Of a stretch of DNA of 64,000 bases, positions 39,872-47,954 are shown in pieces. The position numbers were made by a program, and so were the translations under genes. This DNA comes from Micromonospora inositola (GTDB lineage Bacteria > Actinomycetota > Actinomycetes > Mycobacteriales > Micromonosporaceae). Each line of letters starts with the position of its first letter. The first letter of the stretch is position 1. The stretch spans positions 930,001-994,000 of the forward strand of contig NZ_LT607754.1 in assembly GCF_900090285.1 (NCBI RefSeq). Direction: 5' to 3'. Below the pieces are notes generated by a model. That model saw only the letters and a list, made by a program, of their open reading frames with translations. It did not search any database and was not told the DNA's origin.

Positions 39872-41203
39872 TCAGCCGCGCGCCGCGCCGATCGGCTGGG
39901 AGGCCTCGGCGAACTCCTCGCGCGGGTCGTGCAGCTGGCCCAGCGCGACGACCTCACGCTTGAGGAAGAAGGCGAGCGACCAGTCGACCACGACCCGGAC
40001 CTTGCGGTTGAACGACGGGATCCGCGACATGTGGTACGTCCGGTGCATGAACCAGGCCGGCCAGCCGGTCATCTTGATCCCGTAGACCTGCGCCACGCCC
40101 TTGTGCAGGCCGAGGCTGGCCACGCTGCCCGCGTGCTTGTGCTTGTAGTTGACCGGCTCGCGACCGCGGACCACGTTCGCGATGTTGTCGGCCATCCGGG
40201 CGGCCTGCCGGACCGCGTGCTGGGCGCTGGGCGAGCAGAAGTTGCCCGGCTCCTTGGTCAGGTCCGGCACGGCGGCGCAGTCGCCGGCGCTCCAGGCGCC
40301 CTCGACGACCCGGTCGCCGTCCACGATCTGGAGGGTCGGCAGGCAGGTGACCCGTCGGCGCTCGTCCCGCGGGAAGTCCGTGGCGTCCAGCATCGGCGAC
40401 GGCTTCACACCGGCCGTCCAGACGATGGTGTCGGAGCGGAAGCTGTCGCCGTCGGAGAGCTTGACCACCCCGTCGACGCAGGACTCCAGGCGGGTGTCCA
40501 GCCGGATGTCCATGTTCCGCTTGAGCAGCTGCTGCACCGTGTAGGCGCCCATGTCCCGATCCACCTCGGGCAGCACCCGCTGGGTGGCCTCGACCAGGAC
40601 CCAGCGCATGTCGTCCGGCTTGAGCTCAGGGTAGTAGCGAAGCGCGTCCCGGGCCATGTCCTCCATCTCGGCCAGCGCCTCGATGCCGGCGTAGCCACCG
40701 CCGACGAAGGTGAAGGTCAGCGCGGAACGGCGGACGTCCGGGTCGGTCGTGGCGGCCGCCACGTCCAGCCGGTCCAGCACGTGGTTGCGCAGGAAGATGG
40801 CCTCACCGATGGTCTTGAAACCGATGCCGTGCTCGTGCAGGCCGGGAATCGGCAGCGTCCGGGACACCGAACCGGGGGCGACGACCACGTGGTCGTACTG
40901 GATCTCCCGGGTCGGCCCGCTGATCGGCTGCACGATCGCCGTCTTCCGGTCGTGGTCGATCCGGGTCACCGTGCCCGCCACAACCTTGCACCTGCGCAAC
41001 TCGCGCCGCAGCGGCACCACGGAGTGCCGGGGCGAGATGTTGCCGGCCGCCGCCTCGGGGAGGAACGGCTGGTAGGTCATGTGCGGCTGCGGGTCGACGA
41101 CGACGACCTCGGCCTCACGGGAGCTCAGCTTCTTGGACAGGCGCAGAGCGGCGTACAGGCCGACGTGCCCGGCACCCACGACAAGGATCCGCTTCGGATT
41201 CAC
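39872..41203 (-). CDS. type II NADH dehydrogenase (NDH-2)-like FAD oxidoreductase
   Basis: 443 aa. FAD Rossmann motif VVGAGHVGLYAAL at the N-terminus, quinone/FAD region THMTYQPFLPEAAAG-like at ~42-55, a second NAD motif FVGGGYAGIEALAEMEDMA, and the late WSAGDCAA FAD contact. The C-terminal amphipathic helix (VVDWSLAFFLKREVVALG) fits a monotopic membrane association. It would transfer electrons from NADH to the quinone pool without pumping protons. Confidence 0.9.
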   Translation of the reverse strand: MNPKRILVVGAGHVGLYAALRLSKKLSSREAEVVVVDPQPHMTYQPFLPEAAAGNISPRHSVVPLRRELRRCKVVAGTVTRIDHDRKTAIVQPISGPTREIQYDHVVVAPGSVSRTLPIPGLHEHGIGFKTIGEAIFLRNHVLDRLDVAAATTDPDVRRSALTFTFVGGGYAGIEALAEMEDMARDALRYYPELKPDDMRWVLVEATQRVLPEVDRDMGAYTVQQLLKRNMDIRLDTRLESCVDGVVKLSDGDSFRSDTIVWTAGVKPSPMLDATDFPRDERRRVTCLPTLQIVDGDRVVEGAWSAGDCAAVPDLTKEPGNFCSPSAQHAVRQAARMADNIANVVRGREPVNYKHKHAGSVASLGLHKGVAQVYGIKMTGWPAWFMHRTYHMSRIPSFNRKVRVVVDWSLAFFLKREVVALGQLHDPREEFAEASQPIGAARG

Positions 41204-41305
41204 GTCATCTATCTTTCCCCGGGCGGCTGGGCTAATCCCGTTCGAGACCCCCTTCTGTGACGGAGCACAACACCTGTGACCCGCACAACGTCCCGCATCA
41301 TCCCG

Positions 41306-41878
41306 CTATCTGCGACGCAACAGCCACCCGAGCAACGCGCTGAGGGCCACCGCGACCAGCAAGCCCGCGACCGTGGCCGCCTGGAAACCCCGGTCCGTAC
41401 CCACGCCGCCGAGCCCGGCCAGCAGGATGCCGAGCACCGCGCTGGCGAGCACCACCCCGCCGGCCCGGGTCAACCACCGCAGGATCAGGTCCGGGTCGAC
41501 CACCGCGTCGAGGGGCAGCAGCGCGGCGAGCGCGCAGAGGGAGTGCGCCAGGTAGAGCAGCGTGGCCACGGCGAGCAGCCGCCACAGCGCGATCGGCCGG
41601 TCGAAGCCGGCCGCGGCCAGCAACCACCCGCCGACCGTGACCAGCGCCGCGAAGGTCGGCCAGACCCGGCGCGGCCCGAACGCGGGCAGCACCGCCACCA
41701 CCGTGAGGGCCAGCAGCGCCCGCGCCGCGAAGACCTGCACGGGGTACGCCAGCAGGAAACCGACCAGCACGGTGCCGAAGATGGCGGCCCGGACCAGCAG
41801 CGGCGCGAGGCTGACCCGGGTGGCCGCGTACCGCACCGCGCGGACCCGTTCGTTCAGCGCGTCCAGCATGTCGTTCAT
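41306..41878 (-). CDS. polytopic membrane protein at the end of the MoxR-DUF58 operon
   Basis: 190 aa, five membrane helices after a basic N-terminus. The ATG overlaps the stop of a 20-codon bridging ORF (ATGA), and GAAGG stands 9 nt upstream. No domain is recognised. By position it is the last gene of the DUF4129/membrane protein/MoxR/DUF58 operon and may form part of that membrane-associated complex. Confidence 0.75.
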   Translation of the reverse strand: MNDMLDALNERVRAVRYAATRVSLAPLLVRAAIFGTVLVGFLLAYPVQVFAARALLALTVVAVLPAFGPRRVWPTFAALVTVGGWLLAAAGFDRPIALWRLLAVATLLYLAHSLCALAALLPLDAVVDPDLILRWLTRAGGVVLASAVLGILLAGLGGVGTDRGFQAATVAGLLVAVALSALLGWLLRRR

Positions 41879-41937
41879 CCGTGCCGACCTTCGTTCGCGG
41901 CTGCGGGACTCCGCTGCGCTGCGTTCCTCGCGCTCAC
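41875..41937 (-). CDS. bridging ORF, repeat unit 3
   Basis: 20 codons from GTG, beginning VSARNAAQRSP. It overlaps the previous unit's stop (GTGA), and its TGA overlaps the ATG of the 190-aa membrane protein gene. It diverges slightly from units 1 and 2 near its end (RH instead of GGHR) but keeps GAAGG 9 nt before the next start. Confidence 0.5.
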   Translation of the reverse strand: MSARNAAQRSPAAANEGRHG

Positions 41938-41996
41938 CTGTGCCCGCCTTCGTTCGCGCCTGCGGGACTCCGCTGCGCTGCGTTCCTCGCGCTCAC
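41934..41996 (-). CDS. bridging ORF, repeat unit 2
   Basis: 20 codons, GTG start overlapping the stop of unit 1 and TGA overlapping the start of unit 3 (both GTGA). Same peptide as unit 1. GAAGG 9 nt before its GTG lies in the preceding unit. Confidence 0.5.
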   Translation of the reverse strand: MSARNAAQRSPAGANEGGHR

Positions 41997-42055
41997 CTGT
42001 GCCCGCCTTCGTTCGCGCCTGCGGGACTCCGCTGCGCTGCGTTCCTCGCGCTCAC
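41993..42055 (-). CDS. bridging ORF, repeat unit 1
   Basis: 20 codons beginning VSARNAAQRSPAGANEGG. Its GTG overlaps the DUF58 stop codon (GTGA at 42055-42052), so ribosomes ending DUF58 could restart here and pass on through units 2 and 3. Confidence 0.5.
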   Translation of the reverse strand: MSARNAAQRSPAGANEGGHR

Positions 42056-43422
42056 CGGGCACCCACCCGCGGCGCGGTGGCCAGTCTCGCCACGTCCCGG
42101 AGCACCTGGTCCAGGCTGCCCGCGCCGGCCCAACGGACGACCGGCACGCCGTGCTCGCGGAGCTGACCGATCATCGTGTCCCGGTCCAGCCGCCACAGCC
42201 GGTACGCCACCTCGGCCCAGCCCCGGTCCTTCGGCGGCGGCAGGTCGGTCGGCAGGGTGTCCACCGCGACCACGAACCGACCGCCCCGGGCGAGCCGGGC
42301 CAGCATCTGCGCCGACCGCTCGTCCAGCAGCGGCGTGAGCACCACCACCAGCGCGTCGGCGGAGAGCACCTGCGGCCCGAAGACCTGGTCGTAGGGCTCG
42401 TGCGGGGAGGACTCGGCGTGCACGTCGAGCAGCCACTCCAGCACGGTCAGGTACTGCCGGCGACCGGTGGCCGGGCGCAGCCGGCGGGCGGCCGGACCGT
42501 ACTCCAGCATCGCCACCCGGTCGCCCCGGTGCAGGTAGTGCTCGCCGATCGCGGCCGCCGCCCGGACCGTGGTGTCCAGCACCGAGGCGGGACCGTTGAC
42601 GCCCCCCGAGCGGCCCGCCTCGGCCAGCACGTCGAGCAGCACCACCACCTCGGCGTCCCGGTCGGAGAGGGTGGCCGCGACGTGCAGCTGGCGGGCCCGC
42701 AGCGAGACCCGCCAGTCGATCCGGCGCAGCCGGTCACCGGGGGCGAAGACCCGCACCCCGGCCAGCTCGCCGCCCTCCCCCGGCCGCCGGGAGTGGTGCG
42801 CGCCGACCAGCCCGGCCGCGCGGGGCATCGCCTCCACCGCCTCGAACGGCTCGGTCATCGGGTAGACCCGCGTCCGCACCGGGTCGGTGATCACGGCCCG
42901 GGAGACCAGCAGCCCGTCCGCGGTGGCGACCCGGGCGCCGGCCGGACCGATCGGGTGCCGGCCCCACCGCAGGGCCGTCCCGGACAGCTCCAGGTCCACC
43001 GCCGTGCCCGTCGGTACGGAGGTGACGAAGGGCCGGTCGGCGCCCCCGGAGCGGGCCACCTCCACGCCTGCCCCGCCGAAGCCGACCTTCTCCACCCGCA
43101 GCCAGGGCGACATCCGGGTCCGCACCACCGCCACGTCGTACGACACGGTGTCCGGGTTGCCGACGGCGACCGTGGCGGTCATCGGGCCGCCCTCGACCAG
43201 GTGCGCGTCCCCGGTGCTGATCTCCAGCTCCGGGCCGGCGGTGGGCCGGCGGCGCAGCGCGTACGCGGTGCCGAGGGCGAACGGCGTGGCCAGCACCACC
43301 AGATCGATCCGGCCGAACAGCACCGCCGCGATCAGCAGCAGCCCGGTGAGCAGCACCGCCCGGCCGAGCGCCCAGGTGGGCGCCCAACCCGTCGCCGGCT
43401 CCGGCTCGTGACGGCTGGCCAT
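42052..43422 (-). CDS. DUF58 protein (vWA-like)
   Basis: 456 aa. Two N-terminal membrane helices (~15-55), an Ig-like extracytoplasmic region, then the DUF58 signature FAPGDRLRRIDWRVSLRARQLHV and a von Willebrand-A-like fold (DAEVVVLLDVLAEAG). Partner of MoxR ATPases in a widespread operon thought to assemble or activate a membrane complex. Its ATG overlaps the moxR stop by one base (TGATG). Confidence 0.92.
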   Translation of the reverse strand: MASRHEPEPATGWAPTWALGRAVLLTGLLLIAAVLFGRIDLVVLATPFALGTAYALRRRPTAGPELEISTGDAHLVEGGPMTATVAVGNPDTVSYDVAVVRTRMSPWLRVEKVGFGGAGVEVARSGGADRPFVTSVPTGTAVDLELSGTALRWGRHPIGPAGARVATADGLLVSRAVITDPVRTRVYPMTEPFEAVEAMPRAAGLVGAHHSRRPGEGGELAGVRVFAPGDRLRRIDWRVSLRARQLHVAATLSDRDAEVVVLLDVLAEAGRSGGVNGPASVLDTTVRAAAAIGEHYLHRGDRVAMLEYGPAARRLRPATGRRQYLTVLEWLLDVHAESSPHEPYDQVFGPQVLSADALVVVLTPLLDERSAQMLARLARGGRFVVAVDTLPTDLPPPKDRGWAEVAYRLWRLDRDTMIGQLREHGVPVVRWAGAGSLDQVLRDVARLATAPRVGAR

Positions 43423-44429
43423 CAGCGCCCGGGCCGCCCGGCCGCGTAGCTGGGCAGCGCGCCGCTGGCCGGGGCGGGCGTCTGCTCGAGGACCTCCCCG
43501 ACGACGAAGGACGGGTCGACCCGCCGCAGCCACATCTCCGGGCGCAGCGTGATCCGGTGGGCCAGCGCGGGCGCCGCCACCTCCTTGACGTCCTCCGGCA
43601 CGACGTAGTCCCGGCCGGCGAAGACGGCCCGGACCCGGGCCAGCAGCAGCAGCGCCAGCGAGCCGCGCGGCGAGGCGCCGACCAGCGCGGACGGGTGCTC
43701 CCGGGTGGCCGCGGTGAGCGCCACGATGTAGCGGCCGATCGAGTCCTCGACCACCACGTCCTCCAGCGCGGCCTGCATGGCGCGCAGGGTGGCCGCGTCG
43801 ACCACCGGCTTGATCTCGGCCTCCTCGCGGCGGCGGGCCATCCGCCGGCGCAGCACCTCCCACTCCTCCTCGTGGTTCGGGTAGCCGAACGACACCCGGA
43901 GCAGGAACCGGTCGAGCTGCGCCTCCGGCAACGGGTACGTCCCCTCGTACTCGATCGGGTTGGCGGTCGCGAGCACGTGGAACGGCTCGTCCAGCCGGTA
44001 GGTGACGCCCTCGACGGAGACCTGCTTCTCCTGCATCGCCTCCAGCAGCGCCGACTGGGTCTTCGGCGGGGTCCGGTTGATCTCATCGGCGAGCAGCAGG
44101 TTGGTGAAGACCGGCCCGGCCCGGAACGAGAAGTCGCCGCTGCGCTGGTCGTACAGGAAGGAGCCGGTGACGTCGGCGGGGAGCAGGTCGGGGGTGAACT
44201 GGAGCCGGCGGAAGTCCAGCCCGAGGGCCTGCGCGAAGGAGCGCGCGGTCAGCGTCTTGCCCAGCCCCGGCAGGTCCTCCAGCAGCACGTGCCCACCGGC
44301 GAGGATGCCGGCGAGGACGAGTTCCAGCGCCTCCCGCTTGCCGACCACGACCGTGCCGACCGCGTCCAGCACCGCCCGGGCCAGCCGGCCCACCTCGGCG
44401 GGGGGCATGCTCCGGTCCACGTCGTTCAT
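43422..44429 (-). CDS. MoxR-family AAA+ ATPase
   Basis: 335 aa. Walker A GLGKTLTARSFA (~55-66), Walker B LLLADEINR, sensor 1 ATANP, arginine-finger region PEAQLDRFLLR, and a C-terminal lid domain. A chaperone-like ATPase acting with DUF58 proteins. Its present Shine-Dalgarno (GAAGGAG, 5 nt before the ATG) lies inside the left end of the inserted TnpB element. Before insertion it was apparently coupled to the upstream gene through TGATG. Confidence 0.95.
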   Translation of the reverse strand: MNDVDRSMPPAEVGRLARAVLDAVGTVVVGKREALELVLAGILAGGHVLLEDLPGLGKTLTARSFAQALGLDFRRLQFTPDLLPADVTGSFLYDQRSGDFSFRAGPVFTNLLLADEINRTPPKTQSALLEAMQEKQVSVEGVTYRLDEPFHVLATANPIEYEGTYPLPEAQLDRFLLRVSFGYPNHEEEWEVLRRRMARRREEAEIKPVVDAATLRAMQAALEDVVVEDSIGRYIVALTAATREHPSALVGASPRGSLALLLLARVRAVFAGRDYVVPEDVKEVAAPALAHRITLRPEMWLRRVDPSFVVGEVLEQTPAPASGALPSYAAGRPGR

Positions 44430-45816
44430 CAGAACTCCTTCGAGGAGACCTCGCCCTTCAGGGCGGGGAGGAATCGAACTCCTGCGGAGCAGGGCAGGGA
44501 TAGCCGGTTCGCCGGCAAGGCGGACTGGTGGCCCCTCCCGAGAGCCCGCAGATTGTCACAGGGCGATGCGATAGTTCGGTAGCCATGAAGACCACGCGCG
44601 TGAAGCGGGCATTCAAGTACCGCTTCTATCCGACCGAGGCGCAGGCAGCCGAGCTGTCGCGCACGTTCGGATGCGTGCGCAAGGTTTACAACCTCGCGTT
44701 GGCGGCCCGTACGGAGGCGTGGACGCTCCGGCAGGAACGCGTCAGCTACAACGCCACGTCGGCGATGCTGACCGCGTGGAAGAAGACCGGGGAACTGGCC
44801 TACCTCAACGAGGTCTCCTCGGTTCCGCTTCAGCAGGCCCTGCGGCACCTTCAGACGGCCTTCACAAACTTCTTCGCTAAACGCGCGCAGTACCCGCGTT
44901 TCAAGTCGCGGAAGAGATCGCGGAAGTCGGCGGAGTACACCACCAGCGCTTTCCGCTTCCGCGACGGCACGCTGACGCTGGCGAAGATGGGGGAGCCGCT
45001 GCACATCGTGTGGTCGCGCCCTCTCCCGGAGGGTGCGAAGCCGTCGACGGTGACCGTGTCCCAGGACAGCGCGGGCCGCTGGTTCGTGTCCCTGCTGTGC
45101 GAGGACCAGACCCTGCAGCCGCTGCCCCCGACCACCGCGGCGATCGGGATAGACGCCGGGCTCGACCACCTGCTGACCCTGTCGACCGGGGAAAAGATCA
45201 CCAATCCTCGGCATGGGCAGCGCGACCGTGTCCGGCTTGCCCGCGCCCAGCGGGAGCTGTCGCGGAAGGCCAAGGGCTCGGCGAACCGGGACAACGCGCG
45301 CCGCAAGGTCGCCAAGGTTTACGCTCGCATCGCCGACCGGCGACGCGACCATCTGCACAAGATCACCACTCGGCTCGTTCGTGACAACCAAACGATCGTG
45401 ATCGAGGACCTTACCGTTCGGAACCTGCTGAAAAACCACACACTCGCCCGCGCCATCAGCGACGCGGCGTGGCGCGAGTTCCGCAGCATGCTGGAATACA
45501 AGGCCCAGTGGTACGGCCGTAAGGTGATCGCGGTCGACCGCTGGTTCCCCTCCTCCAAACTGTGCTCGACCTGCGGAACCGTACGGGTCACGATGCCGCT
45601 GCACGTCCGGACCTGGACGTGCGACTGCGGCGCCATCCACGACCGTGACGTGAACGCCGCGCGGAACATTCTGGCCGCCGGGCTGGCGGTGTCTGCCTGT
45701 GGAGCTGGTGTAAGACCTCAACGGGAGCCCTCCCGGACAAGGCGGTCGGTGACGAAGCAGGAAACTTCACGGGCGACCGTGGGAATCCCGGTCCTTCAGG
45801 GCCGGGAAGATGTCAA
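44430..45816 (+). mobile_element. TnpB-only insertion sequence (IS200/IS605 superfamily, IS1341-like)
   Basis: 1387 bp containing tnpB and no tnpA, so not self-mobile. Left end: 8-bp stem with TTCA loop (44449-44468), immediately preceded by TTCAT (44425-44429), the presumed target/TAM. Right end: matching 8-bp stem with TTCA loop (45787-45806), then GATGTCAA ending at 45816. No target duplication, as expected. Removing 44430-45816 restores a TGATG overlap between the flanking genes, which fixes both boundaries. Confidence 0.88.
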
Positions 45817-45838
45817 CACAGCTTCTCCAGTTCGGTGA
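44585..45838 (+). CDS. tnpB: TnpB RNA-guided nuclease of an IS605-type element
   Basis: 417 aa. N-terminal helix-turn-helix (KRAFKYRFYPTEAQ), then a RuvC-like nuclease with D190 (AIGIDAG), E274 (IVIEDL) and D355 (HDRDVNAARN) all intact. The zinc ribbon has C327-x2-C330 and C346-x-C348. Such proteins cut DNA next to a TAM under a guide RNA made from the element's right end. The frame reads through the right end; its last seven residues and the stop codon come from flanking DNA. Lower GC and different codon use than neighbours indicate transfer. Confidence 0.93.
   Translation: MKTTRVKRAFKYRFYPTEAQAAELSRTFGCVRKVYNLALAARTEAWTLRQERVSYNATSAMLTAWKKTGELAYLNEVSSVPLQQALRHLQTAFTNFFAKRAQYPRFKSRKRSRKSAEYTTSAFRFRDGTLTLAKMGEPLHIVWSRPLPEGAKPSTVTVSQDSAGRWFVSLLCEDQTLQPLPPTTAAIGIDAGLDHLLTLSTGEKITNPRHGQRDRVRLARAQRELSRKAKGSANRDNARRKVAKVYARIADRRRDHLHKITTRLVRDNQTIVIEDLTVRNLLKNHTLARAISDAAWREFRSMLEYKAQWYGRKVIAVDRWFPSSKLCSTCGTVRVTMPLHVRTWTCDCGAIHDRDVNAARNILAAGLAVSACGAGVRPQREPSRTRRSVTKQETSRATVGIPVLQGREDVNTASPVR
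45740..45836 (+). ncRNA. predicted omega/reRNA scaffold and guide
   Basis: In TnpB systems the guide RNA overlaps the 3' end of tnpB and ends in the flank beyond the right end. Here the terminal hairpin 45787-45806 and GATGTCAA at 45809-45816 would be the scaffold end, and the guide would begin at 45817. The 5' limit given is a guess. By construction the guide matches the reconstructed empty site next to TTCAT. Confidence 0.45.
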
Positions 45839-46397
45839 CGATCGCCGCGAGGTCGCGCGGCGACGGGGGGCGGCGGGAGGGCGTGCTGAGGAAGGTCCAC
45901 AGTGTTTCTCCCAACAGGTTGCGAGCGCGGGCCGGGTCGGACTCGCGGGTGATGCCGTGTCGCTGGCGCAGCCGCTCGTCGGCCAGTTCGCCGAGACGCG
46001 GCAGGATCCGCTCGGTGAACCGTTCGCGGTTGCCCGCGCACCAGTCCAGCGGGCGTTCCCACCCGTTGATCGCGGCGCGCAGCGCGTCCCGGGCGGCCCA
46101 GTTCCAGGTGCCCGGCTCCTCACCGGCGGGCGCCCGGTAACCGGCCCGGGGCGGCGGCGGGGGCGCCAGCGCGGCGGTGACCCGCCGCACGGCGCGCAGC
46201 GCGAGCACCCCGGCGACGATGATCCACAGGGAGATCTGAAGGCCGACCGTCCGCAGGCCCGCCACGACGACCGCCACGATCGCCGCGGTGACCGCGAGGG
46301 TCCGCAGCACCAGGCGTAACCGGCCACCGCGGGACGCGACCACCGGTCCGGCCGGCTCTTCCTCGAACGACAGCAGGTCGTCGATGCTGGTGCTCAC
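45813..46397 (-). CDS. membrane protein between DUF4129 and MoxR genes, 3' end altered by the insertion sequence
   Basis: 194 aa, GTG start overlapping a bridging ORF. Two membrane helices (~28-75), then a soluble helical domain with WNWAARDALRAAINGWERPLDWCAGNRERF. The final Cys codon and the stop are contributed by the insertion sequence; without it the protein would end at ...ELEKL. Contains a TTA leucine codon (codon 27, 46317-46319). No domain recognised; part of the MoxR operon by position. Confidence 0.8.
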   Translation of the reverse strand: MSTSIDDLLSFEEEPAGPVVASRGGRLRLVLRTLAVTAAIVAVVVAGLRTVGLQISLWIIVAGVLALRAVRRVTAALAPPPPPRAGYRAPAGEEPGTWNWAARDALRAAINGWERPLDWCAGNRERFTERILPRLGELADERLRQRHGITRESDPARARNLLGETLWTFLSTPSRRPPSPRDLAAIVTELEKLC

Positions 46398-46456
46398 GGC
46401 GTCACCCTGGTTCGCGACTGCGGGGCTCGCAAGACCGGCTCACTCCTCGCGCTCAC
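46394..46456 (-). CDS. 20-codon bridging ORF between DUF4129 and membrane protein genes
   Basis: Begins VSARSEPVLRAPQ, with the same length and the same first 13 nucleotides as the triplicated unit at 42 kb. GTG overlaps the DUF4129 stop and TGA overlaps the next GTG. Its C-terminal RVTP copies the end of DUF4129. A single, diverged copy of the same module. Confidence 0.5.
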   Translation of the reverse strand: MSARSEPVLRAPQSRTRVTP

Positions 46457-47193
46457 GGCGTCACCCGCTCGGAGGCGGTGAGGCTGGTCAACTCGCCGCG
46501 CAGGCGGCGCAGGGACGCCCGGGCCTGGTCGCGCATCCGCTTGTCAACGGTGTGCGTGGCGTACCGGGCCTCCCGATAGACGTGCGCGAACCCGTCCAGC
46601 ACGTCGGCGCTGGCGATCGCCGGTACGCCGGCGGCCGGGTCGCCGCGCAGCAGCCGGCTGACCAGGTCGGTCGGGGTGTCCCCGGCGAGTCGGGGCACGC
46701 CGGCCTCCTCGGCGGCCTCCTCCAGGCGGACCCAGCAGGCGATCACCGCGGTGCGCGGGTCGGTGTCCCGGTCGTCCAGCTCCACCAGGCCCGCGTCGAG
46801 CGCGGCCACCACCTCCCGCGCGGTGCCCTCGGCGGTACGCCGGGCCCGCTGCACGGGGATCGCCCGGGTGGTACGCCGCAGCGCGCCCCGGACCAGCGTC
46901 CAGCCGACGTACCCGATGGCGAGCAGGGCCGACAGGCCGAGCACGATCGTGGCGGCGGTGACGATCCAGTGCGGGATCTGCGCCTGGGTGGCCTCGGCGC
47001 CGTCCCTCGGCTCGACGGCGATCGACGGCGCGGGCTCGGCGGAGGGGTAGTCCGGCACGTAGGGGATGTTGTCCGCGGCGGGCGGGATCCGGCTGGCCCC
47101 GATCGAGGAGTGCCCGGCCGCGAACGCGGCGACGGCCAGCAGGACGGTCACCGCCGCGACCGGCCACCACCTGCGCAGCACGCCGAGGTCCAT
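46453..47193 (-). CDS. DUF4129 membrane protein
   Basis: 246 aa from the ATG at 47193. An N-terminal helix (~10-30), an extracytoplasmic segment, a second helix (~90-112), then a cytoplasmic C-terminal DUF4129 domain (VRLEEAAEEAGVPRLAGDTPTDLVSRLL, FAHVYREARYATH). This domain commonly accompanies MoxR/DUF58/transglutaminase operons. First visible gene of the operon; begins 20 nt after the end of the uracil-DNA glycosylase gene. Confidence 0.87.
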   Translation of the reverse strand: MDLGVLRRWWPVAAVTVLLAVAAFAAGHSSIGASRIPPAADNIPYVPDYPSAEPAPSIAVEPRDGAEATQAQIPHWIVTAATIVLGLSALLAIGYVGWTLVRGALRRTTRAIPVQRARRTAEGTAREVVAALDAGLVELDDRDTDPRTAVIACWVRLEEAAEEAGVPRLAGDTPTDLVSRLLRGDPAAGVPAIASADVLDGFAHVYREARYATHTVDKRMRDQARASLRRLRGELTSLTASERVTP

Positions 47194-47213
47194 CCCACCG
47201 CCCCACGCATTCC

Positions 47214-47954
47214 TCAGTGCACCCCGGCCAACTGCTTCGCCCGGGCGAACACGTCGTCCAGCATCCCTGGTGTCAGCCGCCCGGTGAAGGTGTTCTGCTG
47301 GCTGACGTGATAGCAGCCGAGCAGCGCCGGTGCGGAACTGCCGGACCAGTGTGCCCCATGGCCGAAGGCCGGTCGCGGACTGGGCGGGCGGACGCCGTAC
47401 ACGTCGCGCAGCACCGGCCACCATGCGGCCCAGGCGAAGGCACCCAGCGCGACCACGACGCGCAGGGTGGGCCGGATCAGCGCGACCTCCCGGTGCAGCC
47501 ACGGCGCGCAGGTGTCCCGCTCGGCCGGGGTGGGTTTGTTGTCCGGCGGCGCGCAGCGCACGGCGGCGAAGATGCGGGTGTCGCGCAGGGTCAGGCCGTC
47601 GTCGGCGGCGACGCTGGTCGGCTGGTTGGCCAGGCCGGCGCGGTGCAGTGCGGCGAAGAGCACGTCGCCGGAGCGGTCGCCGGTGAAGATCCGGCCGGTG
47701 CGGTTGCCGCCGTGCGCGGCCGGCGCCAGGCCGAGGATGGCGATCCGCGCGTCCGACGCGCCGAAGCCGGGCACCGGGCGGCCCCAGTACCGCTGGTCGC
47801 GGAAGGCGGCCCGCTTGACCCGGGCGACCTCCTCCCGCCAGGCGACCAGGCGCGGGCAGGCGAAGCAGTTGCTCACCGCGCCGTCGAGGTCGGCGAGGTC
47901 GGTCGCCCGCGCGGCGCGGGCGACCACCTCGGCGGGGGTACGCGGCTCAGCCAA
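47214..47954 (-). CDS. uracil-DNA glycosylase, family 5 (UdgB)
   Basis: 246 aa. TTG start overlapping the previous stop by 8 nt; no better start is visible. Motif [23 protein letters not shown] is typical of family 5. Cysteines C30, C33, C122 and C138 ([27 protein letters not shown]) suit a [4Fe-4S] cluster. The [13 protein letters not shown] motif 2 is present. Removes uracil and other deaminated bases from DNA. Confidence 0.92.
   Translation of the reverse strand: MAEPRTPAEVVARAARATDLADLDGAVSNCFACPRLVAWREEVARVKRAAFRDQRYWGRPVPGFGASDARIAILGLAPAAHGGNRTGRIFTGDRSGDVLFAALHRAGLANQPTSVAADDGLTLRDTRIFAAVRCAPPDNKPTPAERDTCAPWLHREVALIRPTLRVVVALGAFAWAAWWPVLRDVYGVRPPSPRPAFGHGAHWSGSSAPALLGCYHVSQQNTFTGRLTPGMLDDVFARAKQLAGVH

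Larger units (their letters stand above)
41881..42057 (-). repeat. three tandem copies of a 59-bp unit
   Basis: Units 41881-41939, 41940-41998 and 41999-42057. The last two are identical but for the outermost bases, and the first has three substitutions. No unique spacers lie between copies, so it is not a CRISPR. Each copy encodes a 20-codon ORF of 63 nt that overlaps the next copy by 4 nt, which gives the 59-bp period exactly. Confidence 0.95.

Noticed and set aside
41881..42057. CRISPR-like array
   Set aside because: The three 59-bp copies abut directly with no unique spacers, and there are no cas genes; the coding-overlap explanation fits better.
44460..44500. tRNA T-arm-like sequence (GGAGTTCGATTCC on the minus strand)
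   Set aside because: No acceptor stem, anticodon arm or D-arm can be built around it; it belongs to the left end of the TnpB element.
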